DNA of 64,000 nt from Aldehydirespirator sp965221185 (GTDB taxonomy: Bacteria > Actinomycetota > Acidimicrobiia > Acidimicrobiales > Aldehydirespiratoraceae). The position numbers and the translations under genes are program-made. The notes under the pieces were generated by a model. The model searched no databases and was not told where the DNA came from. It saw only the letters and a program-made list of their open reading frames with translations. The DNA lies in assembly GCA_965221185.1 (NCBI GenBank), contig OZ244866.1:2728001-2792000 (forward strand), given 5' to 3'. Of this stretch, positions 26,490 through 35,111 are shown in pieces (the first letter of the stretch is position 1; each line of letters begins with the position of its first letter).

Positions 26490-26630
26490 CCGCAGATGGG
26501 TGTCAACATCTCTCCGTGGAACATCCTGATTCCCGCTCTTGTTCGCTGCGCTCACGGGCCGCTCGGGCCACGGCCTCGCTCCGCATCTCGCGAAGTCCTA
26601 GTGAAACTGCGGCCTATCCGCTCGGCCTCT
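26490..26630 (-). repeat. Dispersed ~141-bp repeat, copy D
   Basis: Read on the minus strand, box 1 is at 26630-26611, box 2 follows after about 50 bp, and a diverged box 3 (CACCCATCTGCGG) ends at about 26490. The stop codon of ppk (TAG) is formed by box 1 itself (GCGGATAGG), so the last few Ppk residues (Q-R-P-S-G) come from the repeat. Confidence 0.85.
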
Positions 26631-28692
26631 GGGCCCGGTTCAAGGCCAGTTGCTGGAGCCGCACATGGGGGTCGTCGGCGGCCCCGTGGCCGCAGCGAGT
26701 CCAGACACCGTCGGCGTCGAGGGTCCAGGCCAGGTGCTCGTCGGACAGGCTGACCTCGACCACCTCCACCACCCGAGCTGCCAGCCTCGGGTCGTCCACC
26801 CGCACAAGCGCCTCCACCCGCCGGTCGAGGTTGCGGGTGAGCAGGTCCGCGGAACCGATGTAGGTGGCGGCGCGGCCCGGGCCCTCGCCGTTGGCGAAGT
26901 GGTAAATGCGGGAGTGCTCCAGGAACCGGCCCACTATCGAGCGGACCCGGATTCCATCCGACAGGCCGGGCACGCCGGGCCGCAGGCCGCAGAGGCCCCG
27001 CACGATGAGATCGATCTCCACGCCGGCCTGCGACGCCTTGTACAGGTGTTCGATGATCGGCCCGTCGGCCAGCGAGTTCAGCTTCATGATGATGCGGCCG
27101 CCGCCGGGCACGTGCGCCTCCTGCTCGATTAGCTCGGTGAGGCGGGTGCGGAGCTGCTCGGGCGCGGTGATCAGGCGCCTGTGGCCGAGGCTGTGGCCGT
27201 AGCCGGTCAGCTGGTTGAAGAGCTCGGCGATGTCCGCTCCGACCTCCGCTTCCGCGGTGAGGAGGCCGAAGTCCTCATAGAGCCGGGCGGTTCGGTGGTT
27301 GTAGTTGCCCGTGCCGACGTGGCAGTAGCGGCGGATCCCGTCGGGCTCCTCACGCACGATCATGGCGATCTTGGCGTGGATCTTGAGGCCGACGAGACCG
27401 TAGGCCACATGGGCCCCGGCCTGCTCCAGCCTCTTGGCCCAGTTGATATTTTGAGCCTCGTCGAAGCGGGCCTTCAACTCGACGAGCACGGCCACCTGCT
27501 TGCCTCTCTCGGCCGCCTCCACCAGCGAGTCGATGATCGGGCTGTCGCCGGACGTGCGGTACAGGGTGAGCTTGATGGCCAGCACCGCCGGGTCGGTCGA
27601 GGCCTGACGAATCAGCTCCCCCACCGAGCGGCTGAACGACGAGTAGGGGTGGTGCACCAGCAGGTCGCCGGACCGCAACACCCTGAAGCAGTCCACAGAG
27701 CCGTCCTCGGTCGACAGCTCCGGCTCGGTGATGCCGCGCCAGTAGGGCCACCTCAGCTTGGGCCGGGGCAGGTCGGCTATCTCGTTCAGTCCGCTCAGAT
27801 CGACGGGCCCCCGGATGCGGTCGACCGCGTCGGCGGTCAGGTCGAGCTCGCGCCGCAGCAGCTCGAGCACCTCCTCCGACATCGAGTCGGCCACCTCGAG
27901 GCGGACCGCCCACTGGAAGCGGCGCCGCCGCAGCTCCATCTCCACCGCGATGAGCAGGTCCTCGGCATCCTCGTCGTTGAGGGTGAGGTCGGCGTTGCGG
28001 GTGACGCGGAAGGCGTGGTGCTCCAGCAGCTCCATGCCCGGGAACAGCATGTCGAGATGGGTCGCGATCACATCCTCGAGGGCGACGAACCGGTTCGACC
28101 CCTCGCTGGTCGGAACCCACCGGTCGAGGGTGTTGGGGACCTTCACCCGGGCGAAGCGGCGCTCGGAGTCGGCCCGGTCGCGCATGAGCACGGCCAAGTT
28201 CAGCGAAAGGTCGGAGATGAACGGAAAGGGGTGGCCGGGGTCTACGGCGAGCGGGGTGAGCACCGGGAAGACGCGTTCGGAGAAGTGCTTTCGGAGCCGG
28301 GCCCGCTCGTCCTCGTGGAGGTCGTCGGCTGAGAGCAGGTGGATACCTTCGGCCGCCAGCGCGGGCTCGATCTGCTCGAGGAACAGGCGCTGCTGCTCGC
28401 AGCACAGCTCCGTGGTGACCCGGCGGATCTCGTGCAACTGCTCAGCCGCGGTGTGCCCGTCGAGCGTCCGTTCGGTGAGCTCGGCCGCCACCCGATCAGC
28501 GAGCCCGGACACACGGACCTGGAAGAACTCGTCGAGGTTGGTGGAGAAGATGCTCAGATAGCGGGCCCGCTCCAGCAGCGGCACGTCCGGGTCGCGGGCG
28601 AGGCACAGCACCCGCGCGTTGAAGGCGAGCCAGGAGAGCTCCCGGCTGAAGTAGTCAGTGAAGGGCTCGCCCCATCCGCCAACGCGCATCAT
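26614..28692 (-). CDS. ppk1: Polyphosphate kinase 1
   Basis: The protein has 692 residues, the usual Ppk1 length. It starts near Y-F-S-R-E-L-S-W-L-A-F-N. It carries the autophosphorylated His in L-K-I-H-A-K-I-A-M-I and the second His region H-V-G-T-G-N-Y-N-H-R-T-A-R. It polymerises the gamma phosphate of ATP into polyphosphate at the membrane. The C-terminal tail and stop codon fall within repeat copy D. It follows a small unknown gene by 18 bp. Confidence 0.95.
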   Translation of the reverse strand: MMRVGGWGEPFTDYFSRELSWLAFNARVLCLARDPDVPLLERARYLSIFSTNLDEFFQVRVSGLADRVAAELTERTLDGHTAAEQLHEIRRVTTELCCEQQRLFLEQIEPALAAEGIHLLSADDLHEDERARLRKHFSERVFPVLTPLAVDPGHPFPFISDLSLNLAVLMRDRADSERRFARVKVPNTLDRWVPTSEGSNRFVALEDVIATHLDMLFPGMELLEHHAFRVTRNADLTLNDEDAEDLLIAVEMELRRRRFQWAVRLEVADSMSEEVLELLRRELDLTADAVDRIRGPVDLSGLNEIADLPRPKLRWPYWRGITEPELSTEDGSVDCFRVLRSGDLLVHHPYSSFSRSVGELIRQASTDPAVLAIKLTLYRTSGDSPIIDSLVEAAERGKQVAVLVELKARFDEAQNINWAKRLEQAGAHVAYGLVGLKIHAKIAMIVREEPDGIRRYCHVGTGNYNHRTARLYEDFGLLTAEAEVGADIAELFNQLTGYGHSLGHRRLITAPEQLRTRLTELIEQEAHVPGGGRIIMKLNSLADGPIIEHLYKASQAGVEIDLIVRGLCGLRPGVPGLSDGIRVRSIVGRFLEHSRIYHFANGEGPGRAATYIGSADLLTRNLDRRVEALVRVDDPRLAARVVEVVEVSLSDEHLAWTLDADGVWTRCGHGAADDPHVRLQQLALNRAQRPSG

Positions 28693-28710
28693 GGGCGGGG
28701 CGGCACGGTG

Positions 28711-29028
28711 TCACCGGACCGAGCCGCGGGCAGCCCGCTCCCGGGTGGAGTGGGTGTCCTCTTCCTCCGGGTAGCCGAGGTCCCAGTCCACGATGATGCG
28801 CTCGCGCTCGCCGTCGCGGTTGACCCGCTCGCGGTTGCGGCGGAACTGTGGATCGTGAGGCGGCAGGAGCAGCAGGCGGGCATGGACGCGATCCCGGAAG
28901 GAGGCCATGAAGTCGGCGTCGCCGTAGACCGCTCGCACTTCCCAGTGGGGCGCGACAGCACCGAGATAGGTGATGGTGGCTTGACCCACCGGCGGCTCGT
29001 CAACCGCTTCGACGTCCGTGAGCGTCAT
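28711..29028 (-). CDS. Hypothetical protein upstream of ppk1
   Basis: The protein has 105 residues, charged, with no membrane segment. It contains I-T-Y-L-G-A-V-A-P-H-W-E-V and I-V-D-W-D-L-G-Y-P-E-E-E-D. I do not recognise a family. It sits between tatA and ppk1 on the same strand with short gaps, so it is probably co-transcribed with ppk1. Coding bias and spacing support it being real. Confidence 0.5.
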   Translation of the reverse strand: MTLTDVEAVDEPPVGQATITYLGAVAPHWEVRAVYGDADFMASFRDRVHARLLLLPPHDPQFRRNRERVNRDGERERIIVDWDLGYPEEEDTHSTRERAARGSVR

Positions 29029-29054
29029 GGAACCCTCCGCCTCAGCAGAGGCTC

Positions 29055-29306
29055 TCAGGAGGAGCCGTTCTTGCCCGAAGCGCCTTTGCCGGAGTTGTCG
29101 CTCCCGCTGGCCTGGCTGCTGCCTCCGGAGGAATCACCCTCCTTGGCGGTTTCGGACAGACCGTCCTTGAACTCTTTCTGTGCCTGGCCCAGCGAGCGGG
29201 CGAGCTTGGGGAGCTTCGCCCCCCCGAACACCAGCAGGACGAGCACCAGGATGATCAGAAGCTCGGACGTACCAAGGTTTGGCACCACTGAGAGAATGTT
29301 CGGCAT
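29055..29306 (-). CDS. tatA: Sec-independent protein translocase subunit TatA
   Basis: The protein has 83 residues: an N-terminal transmembrane helix (about 13-29), then the conserved F-G-G-A-K-L-P-K-L-A-R-S-L-G amphipathic helix (Phe-Gly hinge), and a Ser/Gly-rich tail. This is the pore-forming subunit of the twin-arginine translocase. No tatB or tatC is nearby. Confidence 0.92.
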   Translation of the reverse strand: MPNILSVVPNLGTSELLIILVLVLLVFGGAKLPKLARSLGQAQKEFKDGLSETAKEGDSSGGSSQASGSDNSGKGASGKNGSS

Positions 29307-29373
29307 CGCTAGGAAGCATACCGCGCTTTGTCCACAGCCGCATACCTGAGATTCGGCTGGGCTGTGAGTCGCG

Positions 29374-29649
29374 CTAGGCGCTGGCGGTGGCTCGGCGCTG
29401 CATCGCTCGGGCGCGCCGTATCCGGCGTCGCTCGCGCTCGCTCATGCCTCCCCAGATGCCGAACTTCTCGCCGTTGTTGAGCGCGAACTCCAGGCACTGC
29501 TCGCGCACGACGCAGCCCAGGCACACCTCTTTTGCCTCGCGGGTGGATGCGCCCCGCTCGGGGAAGAAGAGGTCGGGATGCACCCCCAGGCAGTTGGCCT
29601 CGCGCTGCCAAGACATGTCCTCAGCCGGAAAGATGCCGTGTAGCTCCAT
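29374..29649 (-). CDS. whiB: WhiB-family iron-sulfur transcription factor
   Basis: The protein has 91 residues from ATG 29649, with GGAGGAA upstream. Four Cys ligands are visible: one in A-N-C-L-G, two in V-C-L-G-C and one in E-Q-C-L-E. They are followed by the G-I-W-G-G turn and a basic C-terminal R-E-R-R-R-I-R-R-A-R DNA-contact region. WhiB proteins are confined to Actinobacteria and their phages and act with the primary sigma factor. The layout is closest to WhiB1/WhiB2-type proteins. Confidence 0.95.
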   Translation of the reverse strand: MELHGIFPAEDMSWQREANCLGVHPDLFFPERGASTREAKEVCLGCVVREQCLEFALNNGEKFGIWGGMSERERRRIRRARAMQRRATASA

Positions 29650-29727
29650 TTGGGTGTTCCTCCACGATGGCTGTTCCGGGCCCCAGCGGTGGGACTTGAG
29701 CCCGGCCGCCCGGCCGCCATCCATGTA

Positions 29728-29757
29728 ATTACACCACTGTGATACGACAAATGCAAA
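29728..29757 (-). promoter_or_regulatory. Possible whiB promoter in an AT-rich patch
   Basis: In an AT-rich stretch that stands out from the GC-rich surroundings, TTTGCA (29757-29752) and TGTAAT (29733-29728) are 18 bp apart on the minus strand, about 79 bp before the whiB start codon. Pattern only. Confidence 0.3.
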
Positions 29758-29782
29758 TCCAAGAGAGGAAAAATTTCTGTTG

Positions 29783-31852
29783 TCAGCGGCGGGCCCGTAC
29801 CAGGCTGCGCTTGTGCTCCACAAAGTCGACCAGCACGTAGTCGCCGAGGTTCTCGTTGGTGGTGAAGAAGGCTCGGCCGCCGTTCATCTCGGTGATGCGT
29901 TCCACGAAGTTGGTGAGGTACGAGGTGGCGTCCAGCATGAACGTGTTGATGCGGATGCCGTCGCGGGTGCACCTGCCCACCTCGGCCAGGGTGAGTTCAA
30001 CTGTCTCGCGGGTGGGCGGATAGCTGAAGAAGGGCCGTCCCGACGACGTGATGTGGGCGGTGGGCTCGCCGTCGGTGATCATGATGATCTGCTTGGTGCC
30101 GGTCTGGCGGTTGAGCATGCTGCGGGCGAGCATGAAGCCGTGCTGCATGTTGGTGCCGTACACGTAGTCCCACGACACCTCGGGCAGCTTCTCGGGCCGG
30201 AACTCCCGGGCCACCTCGCTGAACGACACCAGGCCCAAGTAGTCGCGGGGGTACTGGCTGGAGATGAGCGCGTGCAGGGCCATGGCCACCTTCTTGGCCG
30301 GCAGGAAGTTGTTGCGCATCGGCATCGACAGCGACAGGTCCAGCATCAGCACGGTGGCCGAGCGGACCTGCTGCTCGGTGCGCTCAACCTCGAAGTCGTC
30401 GGGGTGCAGCTGCACGGGCACGCCGCCGCCGGTGCGGGTGACGGCATTGTGGATGGTGCGGCCGATGTGCAGGTTGAACGGGTCGCCGTACTCGTAGGGC
30501 TTGGTGTCGGGCTCCCGCTCGTGGCCCAATCCGGCCCGGTGGATGGCGTGGCGGCCGAGCTTGTCCGCGTCCAGCTTGGTGAACAGGTCGCGCAGGGCTC
30601 CCTGGCCGATCTTGCGGATGGCCCGCGGGGTGAGGCCGAAGCGGCCCTCGCGGTTCTCGATCAGGCCGGCCTCCTCCAGCATGCGGGCCACTTCGGCCAT
30701 ACGCTCGAGGCTCTCGGCCGAGTCGTCGCCCAGCAGCCTGCGGACAGCCTCGGTATCGGCCTCGGCCAGGGCGCCGGGGCTGGGCGAGCCCCGCAGCAGG
30801 TTCTCGAGCTGGTCGATGTCCCCCAGTTCCTCCAGCATGTCGGTGGCGTGGCTGAAGTCGAGGGGGTCGACTCCGCCGAAGTCGTAGCGGCGGTCCCAGC
30901 CGAGGTCCGGGAATTCGCCGCGGAGGTGCTGGGCCAGCTCGTTGACCTGCCAGTTGAGGTCCATGTCGGCCAGCAGCTGGTCGGACAGCTGCTGGAGCTG
31001 ATCGCGCTGGCCCGGCGTCATCGAGTTGAGCAGGGCCTGGGCCGCGGCCATGCGGCGGGCCATCACCTCCAGCAGCTCGTCGAGGGTCTTGGGGTTCTCA
31101 GGGAAGAAGTCGCCGTGACGCTCCATGAACCCCTCGAAGTCGGGCTCCTCGCCCTGGGCCCGCTGGGCCAGCATGGCGTTGAGCTCGGCCAGCATGTCCT
31201 TGAGGCGCTGCATCTCCTCCGACGTGTCGCCGTCGGTGGCTTCGCCGACTGCACCTGACATGCGGTCGAGGAACTGCTGCATGAGCTGCTCGCGCAGGCG
31301 CTCGGCCAGCTCGGCGAACTGCTGGCGGGCCTCATCGCTCTCGAATTCGTAGTGGTCGAGGGCCTTGAACTGCCCGGCGAGGTCGGGGGGCATCATGTCG
31401 AGCTGAGTGTTCTTGGTGGCCGCGGTCTGGGAGGTGAGGTCGGCCCGGCGCTCGTCGCCTTCGGCCCGGGCTTGGGCTGCCGACGCGTCGAGGTCGGATA
31501 GGGCCTGGCGCTCAGTGCGGACCACGTCGCGCAGAGCCTCGGCGATGTCGCCGTACACGCCGCCGAGGTCGTGGCTGTCCAGCAGTTCGCGCCGCCGCTC
31601 CCTGAGGCGTTCGAGCATCTCGCGCAGGCCTTCGAGGCGACGGCCGTCGCGGTCCTCGAACCCGTCGGCCATGAGGCGGCGCAGGGCGCTGGCCAGGTCG
31701 CCGTGGTAGAGCAGGTCGTCGGCGAGCTCGTCGAAGATCGAGTCCGCGTCGAGATCAAAGCCGGCCTGGCTGCCGTCCCAGCGCCAGTAGGCGAAGTGGG
31801 CCGGCTCGGGCCGCGCCCGCGACCGGCGGCGCCAGCGCTCGCGCAGAGCCAT
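29783..31852 (-). CDS. VWA-domain protein (CoxE/Mg-chelatase-like partner of a MoxR ATPase)
   Basis: The protein has 689 residues. A long helical, Glu/Arg-rich N-terminal region (to about 480) precedes a C-terminal von Willebrand A domain with the metal site D-L-S-L-S-M-P (variant MIDAS D-x-S-x-S) and I-T-D-G-E-P-T. In mycobacteria the homologous pair (VWA plus Mg-chelatase-like AAA+) is adjacent; here the ATPase lies about 4.6 kb away at 36423-37892. The pair probably remodels or inserts cofactors into a client. The whiB start is 134 bp downstream of its stop. Confidence 0.8.
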   Translation of the reverse strand: MALRERWRRRSRARPEPAHFAYWRWDGSQAGFDLDADSIFDELADDLLYHGDLASALRRLMADGFEDRDGRRLEGLREMLERLRERRRELLDSHDLGGVYGDIAEALRDVVRTERQALSDLDASAAQARAEGDERRADLTSQTAATKNTQLDMMPPDLAGQFKALDHYEFESDEARQQFAELAERLREQLMQQFLDRMSGAVGEATDGDTSEEMQRLKDMLAELNAMLAQRAQGEEPDFEGFMERHGDFFPENPKTLDELLEVMARRMAAAQALLNSMTPGQRDQLQQLSDQLLADMDLNWQVNELAQHLRGEFPDLGWDRRYDFGGVDPLDFSHATDMLEELGDIDQLENLLRGSPSPGALAEADTEAVRRLLGDDSAESLERMAEVARMLEEAGLIENREGRFGLTPRAIRKIGQGALRDLFTKLDADKLGRHAIHRAGLGHEREPDTKPYEYGDPFNLHIGRTIHNAVTRTGGGVPVQLHPDDFEVERTEQQVRSATVLMLDLSLSMPMRNNFLPAKKVAMALHALISSQYPRDYLGLVSFSEVAREFRPEKLPEVSWDYVYGTNMQHGFMLARSMLNRQTGTKQIIMITDGEPTAHITSSGRPFFSYPPTRETVELTLAEVGRCTRDGIRINTFMLDATSYLTNFVERITEMNGGRAFFTTNENLGDYVLVDFVEHKRSLVRARR

Positions 31853-31948
31853 GCCCCGACCCTACCCCGGCCGGTGGGTCAGCCGTTCTGTGCGCCGTTC
31901 TTGGCCGTACAGGCAGCCTCAAACAGAACGCAGCCCGGCTAGGAGCGA

Positions 31949-32088
31949 GCGCGGATGGGTTGCTACCGCCCCGAGGTACTGCGTGGTGATTCCCGCTCCT
32001 GTTCGCTGCGCTCACGGGCCGCTCGGGCCACGGCCTCGCTTAGCGTCTCGCGGATCCTTGTCAACTGTGGCCAATCCGCTCGGCCTCT
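31949..32088 (-). repeat. Dispersed ~141-bp repeat, copy E
   Basis: Read on the minus strand, box 1 (AGAGGCCGAGCGGATTGGCC) starts at 32088, box 2 follows after about 50 bp, and box 3 (CCCATCCGCGC) ends at about 31949. It follows the stop of the PhyH-rhodanese gene by about 15 bp in the same orientation. Confidence 0.85.
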
Positions 32089-32102
32089 AGCCGGTGGCAG
32101 GG

Positions 32103-33935
32103 CTAAGTCGGATGCGGGGCAGCCATCATGGGCAGACCGGCGGCGGCCCAGCCCTCGACTCCGCCCTCCAAGTCGGCCACTCGCGAGAAGCCGAGACGCC
32201 GCAGGGACGCAGCCGCGAAGCTCGACGTGTAGCCCTCGTTGCACACCGTGACCACCGGTTGGTCGAGCGACCGGACCGCGGGATGCGAGAACCCCGAGGT
32301 GGGGTCGCAACGCCACTCCAGGACCAGCAGCGGGATGCTGACCGAGCCGGCAATCATGCCGGTGCGCTCGCGGTCGTCGCGGTCCCGGATGTCGATCACC
32401 AGAAGCGGACCGTCCGGGCCGGACTCGGTACCGGACTCCATGTCGGCGACCAGTTCTGCCGGGGTGAACCTCCGAAGACCCGCACGGGCCTGCGCCAGCA
32501 GGTCATCCACAGTGGTGCGACCGACCGGGCCAAGATCATCGACCTCCGCAGTCCCGTCACCGACCCCCGCAGAGCCCGCCCCGGCCTGCCCGTCACCGAC
32601 CCCCGCAGAGCCCGCCCCGGCCTGCCCGTCACCGACCCCCGCAGAGCCCGCCCCGGCCTGCCCGTCACCGGCTCCGGCAGCAGTCCCGGCCTGCCCGTCA
32701 CCGGCTCCGGCAGCAGTCCCGGCATTGGCATCGCCAGCGAAGCGCGAATCGTCCTCCCCTACTGCGCTGCGATGGCGCTCTGCGTGGCGGTGCAACTCCT
32801 GGCGGAGGCGTTCGGGGTTCCAGTACTCGTCGAGGGCCCGGTTCATCAGGTCGGCCTGCGATGGCGGGGCCAGCCCGTCCACCGGCTGGTCCCGGTCGAG
32901 GTTGGTGGGGAACGCGTAGCCCTCGGCGCAGGCGGCCACAACGTTGGCGACCGCGGCCCGGTCCAGGCCCGAAGCCAGCCGGGACCGCAAGGACGGATAC
33001 ACGGCGTTGACCATGCGAGCGCGGTCCACGGCCTCGGTCGCCCGGCCGAAAGCGGAGGAGATCTGCAGCAGGTTGGCCATGCGGCGCACGCCGGCGGTGC
33101 GGTTGTGGCCCGCGGCGTGGAACATGGCCGGGCTGAAGAACACGGCGTCGCCGGTGCGCAGCGGCAGCTGCACCCGGTGCTGGGCGAAGTACTCGATGAA
33201 CTCGGGACGGCGCCACGCCAGATAGCCCAGCTCGTACTTGTGGGAGTGGGGCAGGTACATGGTGGGGCCGGTCTCGGTGCCCATGTCGCAGTGGGCGATG
33301 GCGCCCTGCAGGGTGAGCAGCGGCGACAGCAGGTGGGCGTGGAGCGGGAACTGCTCGGCCTCACCGTCGGTGAGGAAGCCCATGTGGTAGTCGCGGTGGG
33401 GGTGCTGGGCCTCTCCGCCGGGATTGACCACGTTCACTTGCTCGGTGATCTGGTAGCGGGGCCCGAGCCAGGCCTCGCAGGCCAGGGCTACGGCGTCGGA
33501 GCGGTGATAGTCGATGAAGGCGTCGGAGTCGGCTACGGCCAGCTTCTCCAGGGCGTTCCAGAGGCGGTCGTTGGCGCCCGACTTGGCGAAGTGGTCGCCG
33601 GCGGGACCGCCCTGGGCGCGCTGGGCCTCGATCAGGTTCCAGAACACCTCCGACACCCTGTCGAGAGCGGCGGGGGGGACGGCTCCCGCGAGCACGACGA
33701 TGCCAGGACCCTCGACAAGGGCGCTGGCCAGCTCGTCGCGCAGCGCGGCCCGGTGCTCGGCGTCGGCGGTGGGGCCGTGGCCCAAGGCGGTCACGTCGTA
33801 GGTGGGGACGCCCTGGGTGATCCGCGCCGCCAGCGGATAGTCGGCGGGGTCGATGGGCCGCTCGACCAGCGCGACGAAGGCGTCCAAGTCGCACTCGTGG
33901 CGCGACGGGAACGCAGCGTCGCGGCGGATAGTCAC
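32103..33935 (-). CDS. Phytanoyl-CoA dioxygenase-like protein fused to a rhodanese domain
   Basis: The protein has about 610 residues from a GTG at 33935 (start weakly supported). Residues about 15-385 form a PhyH-type Fe(II)/2-oxoglutarate fold with the H-R-D metal motif in H-P-H-R-D-Y-H and a distal His/Arg region around F-H-A-A-G-H-N-R. A linker of Ala/Gly/Asp repeats follows. The C-terminal ~120 residues are a rhodanese domain with active-site Cys in V-C-N-E-G-Y-T-S-S and start motif V-I-D-I-R-D. Such a fusion is unusual: the rhodanese could bring sulfur to the oxygenase substrate or serve as a partner module. Its promoter region holds tandem repeats. Confidence 0.75.
   Translation of the reverse strand: MTIRRDAAFPSRHECDLDAFVALVERPIDPADYPLAARITQGVPTYDVTALGHGPTADAEHRAALRDELASALVEGPGIVVLAGAVPPAALDRVSEVFWNLIEAQRAQGGPAGDHFAKSGANDRLWNALEKLAVADSDAFIDYHRSDAVALACEAWLGPRYQITEQVNVVNPGGEAQHPHRDYHMGFLTDGEAEQFPLHAHLLSPLLTLQGAIAHCDMGTETGPTMYLPHSHKYELGYLAWRRPEFIEYFAQHRVQLPLRTGDAVFFSPAMFHAAGHNRTAGVRRMANLLQISSAFGRATEAVDRARMVNAVYPSLRSRLASGLDRAAVANVVAACAEGYAFPTNLDRDQPVDGLAPPSQADLMNRALDEYWNPERLRQELHRHAERHRSAVGEDDSRFAGDANAGTAAGAGDGQAGTAAGAGDGQAGAGSAGVGDGQAGAGSAGVGDGQAGAGSAGVGDGTAEVDDLGPVGRTTVDDLLAQARAGLRRFTPAELVADMESGTESGPDGPLLVIDIRDRDDRERTGMIAGSVSIPLLVLEWRCDPTSGFSHPAVRSLDQPVVTVCNEGYTSSFAAASLRRLGFSRVADLEGGVEGWAAAGLPMMAAPHPT
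32552..32723. repeat. In-frame tandem repeats coding the PhyH-rhodanese linker
   Basis: Two 33-bp and three 36-bp units encode A-G-T-A-A-G-A-G-D-G-Q and A-G-A-G-S-A-G-V-G-D-G-Q. All unit lengths are multiples of three, so copy-number change would alter linker length without breaking the frame. Confidence 0.85.
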
Positions 33936-33978
33936 CCATGCAATGGTACGCGGCGCGCACCGCGAGCGGAAGCCCTGA

Positions 33979-34140
33979 ACCGGCGTTTCAGTCCGTGGCA
34001 GCCGCCCCCAGCGCAAGCCCTCCAACCGGCGTTTCAGTACGTGGCAAGCACCGCTGGCAGAAGTCCCCCACCGGCGTTTCAGCACGTGGCAGCCACCGCC
34101 GGCGCAAGCCGTCCAAGACGCATTTCGGTACGGGGCGCGG
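33979..34140. repeat. Non-coding tandem repeat of 45-46 bp, about 3.5 copies
   Basis: The unit starts ACCGGCGTTTCAG and contains ACGTGGCAGCCACCGC. Copies begin at about 33980, 34026 and 34071, with a diverged fourth from about 34116. Alternating 45/46-bp periods argue against coding. It fills the divergent promoter space between the PhyH-rhodanese and MaoC genes. Confidence 0.8.
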
Positions 34141-34184
34141 TATGGGGCGGTTAGCGTGGGCGACTGGCGACGAGTGGAGGTGTC

Positions 34185-35024
34185 ATGCCCATCAATCCCG
34201 ACGCAGCCGGGGCCGTTGGAGAGGAAACTGAGATCAGCTGGACCTCGAAGGACAGCCTGCTCTACGCACTGGGCGTGGGCGCCGGGGCGTCGGATCCCAC
34301 CGGTTTCGAGCTGGAGTTCACCACGGAGAACACCCGGGGCACACCCCAGCGGGCGCTGCCCACCCAGGTGGTGGTCATGGGTGCTGGCAGCATGCCCGAC
34401 TACGGGGACTTCAACCTGGCCGCGCTGCTGCACGGCGACCAGCACATCGAACTGCACCAGGAGCTGCCGGTCGAGGGCTCCGCGGTGGCCCAGGCCCGGG
34501 TGGCCGGCATCTACGACAAGACCAAGGCCGCCCTGGTGGTGCTGGAGACCAACGCCCGCAGCCACGACGGCGAGCCCATGTGGACCAGCCGAGCGGGGCT
34601 GTTCATCTCCGGTGAAGGGGGCTGGGGAGGGGCCCGGGGCCCGTCCAGCACCTGGCGTCAGCCCGATCGCGAGCCCGACCACGTGACCGGCTACGACACC
34701 CGCACCGACCTAGCTCTGCTGTACCGCCTCAACGGCGACCGCAACCCTCTGCACTCCGATCCGGCCTTCGCGGCGATGGCCGGATTCGACACCCCGATCC
34801 TGCACGGGCTGTGCACCTTCGGGGTGACCGGGCGGGCCCTGCTGCACACGCTGTGCGACAGCAACCCGGCCCGGTTCGGGTCGATGCGCGGGCGCTTCAA
34901 GGCGCCGGTGCTGCCCGGCCAGCGCCTGGATGTGCGGATGTGGGTCGACGGCGACACCACGCTGTTCCAGACCTGCGTGGGCGACCGGGTGGTGTTCGAC
35001 GCTGGCGTGTTCACCGCCCGCTGA
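34185..35024 (+). CDS. MaoC-like (R)-specific enoyl-CoA hydratase 2
   Basis: The protein has 279 residues forming a double hot-dog fold: an N-terminal degenerate half, then the hydratase-2 motif Y-R-L-N-G-D-R-N-P-L-H-S-D-P at about 186-199 containing the catalytic Asp and His, followed by P-I-L-H-G-L-C-T-F-G. It hydrates trans-2-enoyl-CoA to (R)-3-hydroxyacyl-CoA in fatty acid or sterol side-chain metabolism. ATG preceded by GGAGG (about 6 bp). Confidence 0.9.
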   Translation: MPINPDAAGAVGEETEISWTSKDSLLYALGVGAGASDPTGFELEFTTENTRGTPQRALPTQVVVMGAGSMPDYGDFNLAALLHGDQHIELHQELPVEGSAVAQARVAGIYDKTKAALVVLETNARSHDGEPMWTSRAGLFISGEGGWGGARGPSSTWRQPDREPDHVTGYDTRTDLALLYRLNGDRNPLHSDPAFAAMAGFDTPILHGLCTFGVTGRALLHTLCDSNPARFGSMRGRFKAPVLPGQRLDVRMWVDGDTTLFQTCVGDRVVFDAGVFTAR

Positions 35025-35045
35025 GGGCTCGCAGCGCCGGCGGAA

Positions 35046-35099
35046 CGAAATTGATGCAGTTGACCACCTCTGAAGGGGTCAACTACGTCAATTTGGCGA
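35046..35099. repeat. Palindromic element 1 flanking the GH1-like gene
   Basis: AAATTGA at 35048 pairs with TCAATTT at 35088, and AGTTGACC pairs with GGTCAACT, around the loop CTCTGA. It lies between the MaoC and GH1-like genes. It shares its outer arm CGAAATTGATGC and its loop with element 2 at 36337-36390. Confidence 0.7.
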
Positions 35100-35111
35100 A
35101 ACGCCGCTGAC

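Noticed and set aside
33979..34140. CRISPR-like short array with three similar repeats
   Set aside because: Conservation runs through the whole 45-46 bp unit rather than repeat plus unique spacer, and the period varies by one base.
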